Of a stretch of DNA of 64,000 bases, positions 27,348-35,263 are shown piece by piece. This stretch comes from Hyphococcus flavus (GTDB lineage Bacteria > Pseudomonadota > Alphaproteobacteria > Caulobacterales > Parvularculaceae), in the NCBI RefSeq assembly GCF_028748065.1, contig NZ_CP118166.1, positions 759,501 to 823,500 on the forward strand, written 5' to 3'. The notes under the pieces were generated by a model. It saw only the letters and a program-made list of their open reading frames with translations. It was not told where the DNA came from and did not search any database. The translations under genes were made by a program, and so were the position numbers. Numbering within the stretch: position 1 is the stretch's first letter; every line of letters begins with the position of its first letter.

Positions 27348-27546
27348 TACCATACTCCACAAACGCCGTGCGCTGCCCGCGCAAAACTGCTGAACGTTGT
27401 GGGGGTAAACGCAAGCTCCATGCCGGAATGGTGAAACGGCGCAAACCCTTTCGCCTCTTACGCGACTTCGTCTCGTTAAGAGTGTAGAACGCTGCATAAA
27501 CGCAACGGCGGTGGAATTCCTGTGCCGGGATGGCACAGGGCGCATC

Positions 27547-28731
27547 TCAATCGATCATTTTCGCCGAGCGTAACCAGAACTGCTCATCAAATCCCGGCGT
27601 TTCGAGATTAACAATAAATTGCCTCGACGCCGCCTCCCACGAAAAGTTTTCTGCCCATGCACGACATTCTTCCGGATTGCGCTTTTCATAGGCCGTGAGG
27701 CACGCTTTTGTCAGGTCTTCGTTCATCGCCCCGCACCCAGCTGGTGCGCCATCAAGAATTTCGAGGGGACCGCGTACCGGATAGGCCGCCACTGGCACGC
27801 CGCAGGCAAGCGCCTCTACATTCACGAGGCCGAAAGTGTCTGTGCGGGATGGGAATACAAAAACATCCGAAGCCTGATAATATTTTGTCAGCTCGTCTCC
27901 GTATTTCGGTCCGGTGAAGACAGCGTCCGGATATTTTGCTTCCAATTCTTCTTTTTGCGGGCCATCGCCGACAATAAGTTTCGTTCCTGGCAAGTCAGCT
28001 TCGAGGAAATCTTCAATGCTTTTTTCAACAGCCAGCCGGCCGACATAGAGAAAAATCGGGCGCTCGTGACTATCAAGAAAACTGCGATCGCCAGGCTGAA
28101 ACTGTTCCAGATCGACGCCGCGCGCCCACAATTTCATTTTGGAAAAGCCGCGCTCAGTTAGCTCCTCTACTAGGCCAGGCGTCGCCACCATCATGGTTTC
28201 GCCGTCCTTGTGAAAGTCTTTCAGAATTGAGTATCCCCAGTGCGTAGGCACTTTCCAGCGTTCATTGGCGTACTCGGCAAAGCGCGTATGAAAGCTCGTC
28301 GTAAACGGGTAGCCGCGTCGCTTACAAAACCGTCTTGTCGCCCGGCCGATCGGCCCCTCGGTCGCAATGTGAATTGCATCAGGCTGAAAGTCGTTGATCA
28401 ATTTCGCGACCTTACGGTTCGGCAACAACGACAATCGAATTTCTGGATAGGAAGGCAGCGGCACCGAACGAAACTCGTTTGGCGTTATGTAAAGAACCTC
28501 ATTGCCAAAGTCAGTGAGGATTTTGCCGAGCGTGTCGAGCGTTCTGACAACGCCGTTTAACTGGGGTTTCCACGCATCCGTAGCGATAACAACTTTAAGG
28601 CCGCTCTCTCCTTTAGGCATATCAAACTGTTTTCTGGCTCTGGTGAGCCTGCCCATGCCTGAGCCAAGCCGCCGCAGCGCGCTTTTCTTCTTTTCCGTTT
28701 TTTCGGACGGCTGCGCTTGCTCTTCTGTCAT
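27547..28731 (-). CDS. GT4-family glycosyltransferase (SqdX/MgtA-like)
   Basis: Retaining glycosyltransferase with two Rossmann domains, 394 residues, after a basic N-terminal stretch of about 40 residues. Family features include ATDAWKPQLNGVVRTLDTL, FHTRFAEYANERW, KLWARGVDLEQFQPGDR and the nucleotide-sugar region NVEALACGVPVAAYPVRGP. The ARGVD and nucleotide-binding pattern resemble glycolipid transferases such as SqdX and MgtA. With sqdB at 42 kb, it is a possible sulfolipid glycosyltransferase, but other lipid sugars are equally possible. Confidence 0.85.
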   Translation of the reverse strand: MTEEQAQPSEKTEKKKSALRRLGSGMGRLTRARKQFDMPKGESGLKVVIATDAWKPQLNGVVRTLDTLGKILTDFGNEVLYITPNEFRSVPLPSYPEIRLSLLPNRKVAKLINDFQPDAIHIATEGPIGRATRRFCKRRGYPFTTSFHTRFAEYANERWKVPTHWGYSILKDFHKDGETMMVATPGLVEELTERGFSKMKLWARGVDLEQFQPGDRSFLDSHERPIFLYVGRLAVEKSIEDFLEADLPGTKLIVGDGPQKEELEAKYPDAVFTGPKYGDELTKYYQASDVFVFPSRTDTFGLVNVEALACGVPVAAYPVRGPLEILDGAPAGCGAMNEDLTKACLTAYEKRNPEECRAWAENFSWEAASRQFIVNLETPGFDEQFWLRSAKMID

Positions 28732-28937
28732 GAAATCCGCCGTTTCGCTGGTTAAAGATCGCGTGAGGTAGTCTAACCGCGCTGTTTTGACAATCGAAAG
28801 CCGCGCCTTAGCCCGGATTTACGATCGTTAAGCTGTTAGATCGGCAAGGCCTGTCAATATGTGCAACTGCGAAAAAACAATGCTGCACTGCAGAAATTTC
28901 TGTTGCGTCGCAATATATTCTGCTGCTAGTCTCTGAA

Positions 28938-29021
28938 GTGCAGCGCATGGCGCTGCTGCCCAAGTTCTTGGGCGTTTCCTCCCTAACGACTTTAGGCCGC
29001 GGATTTCCGCGGCCTTTTTTT
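28938..29021 (+). ncRNA. Candidate trans-acting small RNA with intrinsic terminator
   Basis: No ORF lies here, yet the sequence has a full small-RNA layout. There is a perfect 7-bp hairpin (28940-28946 with 28950-28956), a second 7-bp hairpin (28958-28964 with 28967-28973) and a single-stranded linker with CCTCCC at 28978-28983. A 10-bp terminator stem (28994-29003 with 29006-29015) and seven Ts follow. A possible promoter is TTGCGT at 28903 and TAGTCT at 28927. The next downstream gene is on the other strand, so this is not a leader. Confidence 0.6.
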
Positions 29022-29925
29022 ATTCAGCAGCCTGAGGCGGGCGCTGTTCAATACCGCGCGACGTGACAAGCCGCTCTATCAGGCGGGTCATATTCAAGCG
29101 CAAAGTCTCAAAATCCCCTGTCCGGGCTATGCGACGCTCATCCAGGTAAAGCGCCCTGTTGATCTCGATTTGCAGCACATGGACGCCTTCTCGCGGCCGA
29201 CCGTAGGAAGAAGCGACATAGCCGCCGGCATAAGGCGCGTTGCGGGCAACCTGATAGCCATACCCACGCAGGATGTCCTCCGTCTCGGCGACAATCGACG
29301 GGTCGCACGACGAGCCAAAACGGTCGCCCAGTACGAAATCGATCCGCGGCTCCCCAGCCCGGAAAGGAGCGCCGCCCGCTGACGGCATGGAATGACAGTC
29401 GATCAGCACCGCAACCCCGAATTGAGAGCGTGCATCATCAATCAGCCGTCTTAAGGCCGCGTGATAGGGGTCGTAACAGGCCGCCAGTCTGCGCCGGGCG
29501 TCAAAATAATAGAGTTTGCGGGAATAAATATCCTGGCCGTCCGCGACAATGCGCGGGATGACCCCCAAACCGGCAATGACGCGGCTCGACCGCGTATCGG
29601 CATGCTTCGGCACATCATCAGAAAACATGCGGGGATCAAGCTCGTCGCGCGCCCGATTGACGTCAACAAATGCACGAGGAAACAGCGCGCGCAGCAGTGG
29701 CGCGCCAAAACGCGGCGCCTCGTCAAACAATAGGTCCACATAGCTGTCTTCCGACTGACGCAAGGCGTGCCGGTCAAGCCTTGTATTGCGCAAGAGTTCA
29801 CCCGGATAATCACGGCCCGAATGAGGAGAAGCGAAAATCAACGGCGTTGTCGCCAGCTCGGGAGATAGCACCTCAACGGCGCGGCGTGGCGCAAACTGAT
29901 CAGAAGAGTTAGGCTTTGGCGGCAT
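29020..29925 (-). CDS. N-formylglutamate amidohydrolase family protein
   Basis: Zinc-dependent amidohydrolase, 301 residues, resembling HutG-type N-formylglutamate deformylases. Motifs include FASPHSGRDYP, ALRQSEDSYVDLLF, FVDVNRARDELDPRMF and LIDCHSMPSAGG. No other histidine-utilisation genes are nearby, so it may act on a different N-formyl or amide substrate. It reads away from cpdR; its stop overlaps the U-run of the small-RNA terminator. Confidence 0.88.
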   Translation of the reverse strand: MPPKPNSSDQFAPRRAVEVLSPELATTPLIFASPHSGRDYPGELLRNTRLDRHALRQSEDSYVDLLFDEAPRFGAPLLRALFPRAFVDVNRARDELDPRMFSDDVPKHADTRSSRVIAGLGVIPRIVADGQDIYSRKLYYFDARRRLAACYDPYHAALRRLIDDARSQFGVAVLIDCHSMPSAGGAPFRAGEPRIDFVLGDRFGSSCDPSIVAETEDILRGYGYQVARNAPYAGGYVASSYGRPREGVHVLQIEINRALYLDERRIARTGDFETLRLNMTRLIERLVTSRGIEQRPPQAAE

Positions 29926-30143
29926 CAGGCACCCAGGCTTGAAAACAAAATGACATCCGGCATGTTAACGCGAAGTTGCAAGCTTCGTTAAGGTCATATC
30001 GTTAAAGGGCGGTGATGCGGAGCGTTTTTTGCAGGACAGGACTTAATTCAGGTGGCGACCTTGCTGGATTCTCTATATTGGACGCCCTGGTGCGGTTGAT
30101 TCGCCTGAAAGTAATTGAAGCGTAACGATAAAGGTCTGCACTT

Positions 30144-30503
30144 ATGGCGGCGATTTTACTGGCGGAAGACGATGACTCGATGCGCAGTTTTCTCAAAAAG
30201 GCGCTGGAGCGGGCCGGTCATTCGGTGATTGACGCTTCTCAAGGCGATGAGGCGTTAACCGAACTCCAATTACGTGAGTTTGACCTCCTCCTCACCGATA
30301 TTGTGATGCCGGTGATGGATGGAATCGAACTGGCGCGGCGCGCGGCGGAAATCGATCCTGAGATGAAAATCATGTTTATTACCGGTTTTGCCGCAGTGGC
30401 GCTAAATGCCGCCAACCAGGCGCCTGAAGATGCGAAAGTCCTGTCAAAGCCTTTCCACCTGAAAGACCTTGTTCATGAGGTGGATCGCGTCGTTGCCGCC
30501 TAA
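30144..30503 (+). CDS. cpdR: CpdR single-domain response regulator
   Basis: Receiver-only response regulator of 119 residues that, when unphosphorylated, delivers substrates to the ClpXP protease at the cell pole in alphaproteobacteria. The acidic pocket AEDDDSM, phospho-acceptor Asp52 in LLLTDIVMPVMDGIELARR, and KPFHL lysine are present. The stretch IMFITGFAAVALN is diagnostic of CpdR. The C-terminus ends VVAA, consistent with the Ala-Ala end recognised by ClpX in Caulobacter CpdR. The tRNA-Val gene follows about 105 bases downstream. Confidence 0.93.
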   Translation: MAAILLAEDDDSMRSFLKKALERAGHSVIDASQGDEALTELQLREFDLLLTDIVMPVMDGIELARRAAEIDPEMKIMFITGFAAVALNAANQAPEDAKVLSKPFHLKDLVHEVDRVVAA

Positions 30504-30609
30504 TGAACAGTTTGCGTGCGGGCTTGCCTCTCCTGAAAATAATCGCTAGAGACCGGCCCTTCGAATTGGCTGCCACGCGCATCTTGCGCTGATTTGCATC
30601 AGGCCGTTC

Positions 30610-30684
30610 GGGCGCATAGCTCAGGGGTAGAGCGCTACCTTGACATGGTAGAGGTCCGTGGTTCGAAACCACGTGCGCCCACCA
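30610..30684 (+). tRNA. tRNA-Val (GAC)
   Basis: Complete cloverleaf with encoded CCA. The acceptor arms GGGCGCA and TGCGCCC pair fully, as do the D-arm (GCTC/GAGC), the anticodon arm (CTACC/GGTAG) and the T-arm (CGTGG/CCACG around TTCGAAA). The loop TTGACAT places anticodon GAC, which reads valine codons GUC/GUU. Confidence 0.97.
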
Positions 30685-31008
30685 CGCTCGCTAAACGGCT
30701 AAATCAACTACTGTAAGCTCACTATCCTCATTAGCGGCGTATCGCTCCATTTAAGTGAATCGCAGATCAGCAACGGTCGTTTAAAGCCGTTCATTTTCTT
30801 TCTTCGCGGTGAAAATCTGAGTTCGTCCTTCACAGGCGAACTTTGTTGCATCGGCGGATGCAAAACGCCTGGCGCGCGCTTTGTGCGCTTAGGGCATGAG
30901 TGCTGGACGCCTATACAAGATTGGGGTTATGCTCAATAATGTAAGCGTAGTAAAGGCACTAGTAGCGTTATAAGATTTACCTAATTCAAATCGAAACGAA
31001 CTTACAAG
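30685..31008. other. Gene-poor stretch after the tRNA
   Basis: About 320 bases without a supported gene. I see no direct repeat of the tRNA 3' end, so no evidence of an integrated element. The last 60 bases are AT-rich and may hold the promoter of the nuclease gene. Confidence 0.5.
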
Positions 31009-32118
31009 ATGCTTACATCACCGCGATCGCTACTCATTTTAATTTCAATTTTTCTTGCGGCGCCCGCAAATGCACAGCCATTTGATGTTGGCGACGAGGT
31101 CATTCTCCGAAGTGATAACCCACGCGGCGTGCCGATACATCGACTTCCCCGCTCAAGCCTGGTCGGTTTTGCGGAGCAAGGCGCAAGCGCCGTCATTGAA
31201 GATACAGCAAGAGAAGGGCGTTGGCTGCGCGTTACCATGGACGACGCGCAAGCGTGGGTTCTGGCCAGCAATGCTTTTACTTCAGATATGGAAATTCCGA
31301 ATGAGCGACCGTCCGATACAGATAGAACGCTCTTACTGGATGCGCCTTGCGAAGAAACCGGTCCGCGCGAACGCCTCACCCACCCGCTTTTCGTCGTCTG
31401 CTTCGATACCAGTTGGCGCATACCGTTGTGGGTGGCTTATCGCTTAAGTCCAAATGCGATGTCGGGTCCCGGCGACAGAAAAAAATCCAGCTGGGAACAA
31501 GACACGCGCATCGCACCGCTCTTGCAGGCGTTTGATAGAGAGTATGTGGGTTCTGGCTGGCATCGCGGTCATATGGCCCCGGCGGAAGCATTCACGCGAA
31601 CACAGCCAGCCGTCGACTTCACCCACCAGTTTTCGAACGCTGTTCCGCAATCGGGCAGCGTAAACTCAGGCGCATGGTCAAAGCTGGAAAAGCATGTGCG
31701 TGGTTTTGTGGAGGACGGCGCAACGGTCTGGATATTCACGGGCAGCCTGTCGCTCGACTTGAAGAAAGAATGTCTTGAGCCGCCTTTTGATAGTTCGTGC
31801 CGTTGCCTCAGCGCCGCTGGCGACCGCGTGGAACCCGAGCGCAGGATGGACATCCGGCAAAGACGGATTGCCGTGCCGTCACATACATTCAAGACATTTC
31901 TGGTTGAGCAGGATGGCGAATGGGATGGATTTGCCTTTGTGATGACCAACATCCACCGGCCCATGGGAAGCTTTTTTGATTATCAGTATTCAATTGACCG
32001 CGTTGAGGGGCTTCTTGGTCTTGACCTTTACGCCAGCCTGGACGCCGCAACGGAAGAAACTGTCGAAGCGAACACCATTTCCATCAGCTCAAAGCGGAGA
32101 AGGAACCGATGCCCCTAG
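31009..32118 (+). CDS. Exported DNA/RNA non-specific endonuclease with SH3-like domain
   Basis: 369 residues with signal peptide (ending APANA), a bacterial SH3-like domain at about residues 27-88 and a beta-beta-alpha-Me nuclease domain (NucA/EndoG type) to about residue 340. The catalytic motif is HRGHM at residues 185-189, where most relatives have DRGH. The general-base His and a following metal-site Asn (QFSNAVPQSGSVN) are kept. It should degrade extracellular or periplasmic nucleic acid. It overlaps the next gene by 10 bases. Confidence 0.85.
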   Translation: MLTSPRSLLILISIFLAAPANAQPFDVGDEVILRSDNPRGVPIHRLPRSSLVGFAEQGASAVIEDTAREGRWLRVTMDDAQAWVLASNAFTSDMEIPNERPSDTDRTLLLDAPCEETGPRERLTHPLFVVCFDTSWRIPLWVAYRLSPNAMSGPGDRKKSSWEQDTRIAPLLQAFDREYVGSGWHRGHMAPAEAFTRTQPAVDFTHQFSNAVPQSGSVNSGAWSKLEKHVRGFVEDGATVWIFTGSLSLDLKKECLEPPFDSSCRCLSAAGDRVEPERRMDIRQRRIAVPSHTFKTFLVEQDGEWDGFAFVMTNIHRPMGSFFDYQYSIDRVEGLLGLDLYASLDAATEETVEANTISISSKRRRNRCP

Positions 32119-32867
32119 AGAATGGACAGGAGTCCCAGGAGTATGTTGCTTTCCAGGAACACGATCTGAAAGGTTACCGGCTTGAGAAGCAGGATGCGCC
32201 TTGGTTGATCACTGTATTAATCATTGGAGCTGTCGCGTTATTTATTGTCGTCACCCAAGGCTGGGAGTCAGGACGCGAAGGCAATCGTCTTTTTGTACCG
32301 CTCTACTTCATGCCTGACACCACGAATATAGCCATAGATATTCTTATGTCTTTCGCAGTCATCACTGCTTTGATGGAGCGCGCCGTAGAAGTTTTCATCG
32401 GCAGTACGCGGGCCATCCGACGCAAGCTCACGACCCGCCATCTCGAAGCTTTAAACTCGCTGCTTGAAGACAGGCAGAACAGTTACGACGCAGCCAAGGC
32501 CTCGGGAGACAGCAAAGCGCAATCCATGGAAAGCGCATTATTGGCGTTAAAAGACCGGCGCAACCGCGTTTACCACAGACTGACTTCCTACCGAACCGGG
32601 ACAAGGATAAGGGCGCTGTCATTTTCATTGCTGTTTGGCACGTTGATTGCGCTTGCCGGGGTTCGCGTCATTTCACCATTACTGGATGTTCCTTACGCTG
32701 CGCTGAGCAACATCCAATGGGCGGCGCTTCAGATCGTGGATATCGCCGGAACAGCCGGCCTCATCGCCGGCGGTACCAATGGCATCCATCGATTGATCAG
32801 CAACTTGGGTGCGCGCACTGAACCTGAAAATCCGTCAGAGCTTGAAGTTAGAACGCGCCCAAGCTGA
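32109..32867 (+). CDS. Hypothetical four-helix membrane protein coupled to the nuclease
   Basis: Not recognised. The 252-residue product has membrane segments near 31-49, 70-90, 168-190 and 203-222. A charged helical, coiled-coil-like stretch at about 105-165 probably faces the cytosol. It starts inside the nuclease gene, so the two are translationally coupled, which suggests a shared task such as release, uptake or control of the nuclease. Confidence 0.75.
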   Translation: MPLENGQESQEYVAFQEHDLKGYRLEKQDAPWLITVLIIGAVALFIVVTQGWESGREGNRLFVPLYFMPDTTNIAIDILMSFAVITALMERAVEVFIGSTRAIRRKLTTRHLEALNSLLEDRQNSYDAAKASGDSKAQSMESALLALKDRRNRVYHRLTSYRTGTRIRALSFSLLFGTLIALAGVRVISPLLDVPYAALSNIQWAALQIVDIAGTAGLIAGGTNGIHRLISNLGARTEPENPSELEVRTRPS

Positions 32868-32888
32868 TAGAAGCTTGATATCGAAACC

Positions 32889-34208
32889 TCAGGACGCCCA
32901 GTCTTTTTTAAGGCGCGGCGCCGTGATGATGAACAGCGTAGCTGCAATCACGTAAAAGATGATGCCCGACAGGATCGCATAACGCAGAGACTCATCGCCA
33001 TAGACCGCTTTCAAGCTGTCTGAAATGGCGCCGATGATGAGGTTGCCAAGACCAATACCGATCAGATTGTTGATGAACAAAAAGACGGCGGATGCGGTCG
33101 CCCGCATATTCGGCTGAACGAGCTGTTGAAAAGCGGTCAAAACTGGACCGAGCCAGACAAGGCTCAACGCCTGCAATCCTAGAAATGCAGGGAATGCAAT
33201 CCACAAGGAGTTCGCGAGTACGCCCACAATAAAAAACGGAACCGTAGCAATGAACGCCGCTGCAGGCACGAGCGCGTAGGCCGCTTTTCGCTCAGGCCCG
33301 TATCTGTCAGCCATGACGCCGCCAAGCCAGATGCCAGCGATGCCGCCTAACAATAGAACGGTCGCGTAAAAGTACGATGCATAAAGCACAGGCCCGGCAT
33401 TTGCGGGGACAAGCGCATCCGGCATCCAGGCAAAAAACCCAGGCAACGCTTCTCCAAAACTCCGCACAAAGAACGATGGCAACCAGAAAATCAGACCGTA
33501 GCCCATCATTGACGAACTCGCGGCGCCAAGCGACAGCCCCCAGAAACTCGGTTTTTGCACGAGCGTGGAAACGACATCGCTCACTTTTGCAGGCGTGGTT
33601 ACTGCGCCGTCGCCATCAAAACCACCACGTTTCGGCTCGCGCATGGTCAAACGGAAAACAGGAGCAATGGCGAGACCAGCCAGCCCCACGATAATGAACG
33701 CCGCTCGCCAGCCGAGATAACTCGTCAGCACCCCACCGAGCAAAATGCCTAACGCTGAACCAACCGGAATACCGAAGGAGTAAATTGATAGCGCACGCGC
33801 GCGCTTTTCAGGTGGGAAATAATCGGCAATCAGCGAATAGGCCGGGGCGACGCCACCTGCCTCCCCCACGCCAACACCGAGCCGCGCCAGAAACAACTGC
33901 AAAAAGTTTTGTGCAAAACCACAAGCCGCCGTCATGGCGCTCCAAACCGCTAGCGCCACCGTCATGATCCATGTACGGCTCCTACGGTCCGCCAGCATGG
34001 CGATGGGAATGCCCAAAAACGTATAGAACAGCGCAAACGCCAAACCGCCCATCAGGCTTAACTGCGTGTCAGACAGCCCTAGATCAGATTTAATGGGAAC
34101 AGCGAGAATGCCGACGATCTGGCGGTCGATAAAGTTGAACGTGTAGACGACAACAAGAATGAACAGGACATAGCCGCGATAAAACGGGGACGCTGGCTTA
34201 TCGCTCAT
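32889..34208 (-). CDS. MFS transporter, spinster-like
   Basis: Major facilitator of 439 residues and 12 hydrophobic segments. The N-terminal FNFIDRQIVGILAVPIKSDL and LADRRSRTWIMT loop between helices 2 and 3 are typical of the spinster-like group. It abuts the alpha/beta hydrolase gene and forms a minus-strand set with it and the TonB receptor, which suggests transport of a compound brought in by the receptor. Substrate unknown. Confidence 0.87.
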   Translation of the reverse strand: MSDKPASPFYRGYVLFILVVVYTFNFIDRQIVGILAVPIKSDLGLSDTQLSLMGGLAFALFYTFLGIPIAMLADRRSRTWIMTVALAVWSAMTAACGFAQNFLQLFLARLGVGVGEAGGVAPAYSLIADYFPPEKRARALSIYSFGIPVGSALGILLGGVLTSYLGWRAAFIIVGLAGLAIAPVFRLTMREPKRGGFDGDGAVTTPAKVSDVVSTLVQKPSFWGLSLGAASSSMMGYGLIFWLPSFFVRSFGEALPGFFAWMPDALVPANAGPVLYASYFYATVLLLGGIAGIWLGGVMADRYGPERKAAYALVPAAAFIATVPFFIVGVLANSLWIAFPAFLGLQALSLVWLGPVLTAFQQLVQPNMRATASAVFLFINNLIGIGLGNLIIGAISDSLKAVYGDESLRYAILSGIIFYVIAATLFIITAPRLKKDWAS

Positions 34209-35171
34209 CTATTCGCTGCTTTCTTCGAAAGGTTGATTTAACGACTCCAGAAAAGCTTTCGCGTCAGCGACCGTTTCTTCGGGCGCTTCTTCCTGCGCTG
34301 CATGGCCGACGCCTGGATAGGAAAGCAAACGTGCATTCGGAATAAGTTCCTCGATGCGCCTTCCCTGTTCAATGGGAATGATCACATCGTTCTCACCCCA
34401 AAGGATCAATGTCGGCGCGGTAATGCTCGACAAGGCTTCTGCCGGGTCAGGCAGGGTGAATTCTTCCAATGATTTAATCAGCGCCTGTCCGTTTCCTTCG
34501 CGTCTGATCATGTCTCGCATCGTTGCAACGCGACCATCCGTGATCTTGCTATCGTCACCGTAAATTATCTCCGCACTTGCGCGCACACCAGCCTCCGGCG
34601 CTGTCAGCAAGTAGGCTTTCATAGCGGCCGGGATTTCAGCGGGCGTATCGCTGACGCCATTCAGCGGAAACGCGCCAGCGGAAATCAAGATCAACCCATT
34701 GACCTTGTCACCCTGCTCGGCTGCAAACCGCCATGCGGCGAGTCCGCCCAACGAATTGCCAGCGATCACAACGCTGTCTAGGCCAAGCGCATCCATTATA
34801 TCGCCAATGAATGCCGCGCGCTCCTGTGGTGCATAACGCTCCAGCGGGTCTGGTCCTGTAAGTCCATGCCCGAGCAAGTCATACCGTATGACGCGATAGT
34901 CAGACTTTAATGCATCAGTCCAATTGTTCCATGTCTCAAGAGAATGGGTGAAACCGTGCACCAGCAGGACCGGATGACCATCCTCTGGGCCCTGTTCCCG
35001 CACTCTTACCTGCGCGCCCGCAATCTCAACTATGCGATCATCGGACGTCATATATTTCGCATCTATGTCATCAGCGGGAACGCCTTTTGCCGCCCGCCAC
35101 GTCATGACGCCGAACACGCCCGCCCCCGCAAGAATGATAAGAAGGAGCGTAATAAAAAATTTTTTTATCAT
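34209..35171 (-). CDS. Membrane-anchored alpha/beta hydrolase
   Basis: 320 residues with one N-terminal membrane segment (FFITLLLIILAGAGVFGVM) and a hydrolase domain. The oxyanion site is LVHGFTHSLETW and the nucleophile elbow GNSLGGLAAW. The acid lies near LILWGENDVIIP and the His in YPGVGHAAQEE, so the triad is complete. It may open an ester or ring in the compound imported by the neighbouring TonB receptor and MFS transporter (inference). Confidence 0.88.
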   Translation of the reverse strand: MIKKFFITLLLIILAGAGVFGVMTWRAAKGVPADDIDAKYMTSDDRIVEIAGAQVRVREQGPEDGHPVLLVHGFTHSLETWNNWTDALKSDYRVIRYDLLGHGLTGPDPLERYAPQERAAFIGDIMDALGLDSVVIAGNSLGGLAAWRFAAEQGDKVNGLILISAGAFPLNGVSDTPAEIPAAMKAYLLTAPEAGVRASAEIIYGDDSKITDGRVATMRDMIRREGNGQALIKSLEEFTLPDPAEALSSITAPTLILWGENDVIIPIEQGRRIEELIPNARLLSYPGVGHAAQEEAPEETVADAKAFLESLNQPFEESSE

Positions 35172-35263
35172 GGGAAACGCAATCCGTGATCTTCAGACGC
35201 AGCGGCGGCGATCAATGATACGCAATGATCGCCAGCCACAAACCGCCCGCCCCCGGAGGAGGG

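Noticed and set aside
30610-31008. Possible integrated element after tRNA-Val
   Set aside because: No integrase gene and no direct repeat of the tRNA 3' end was seen.
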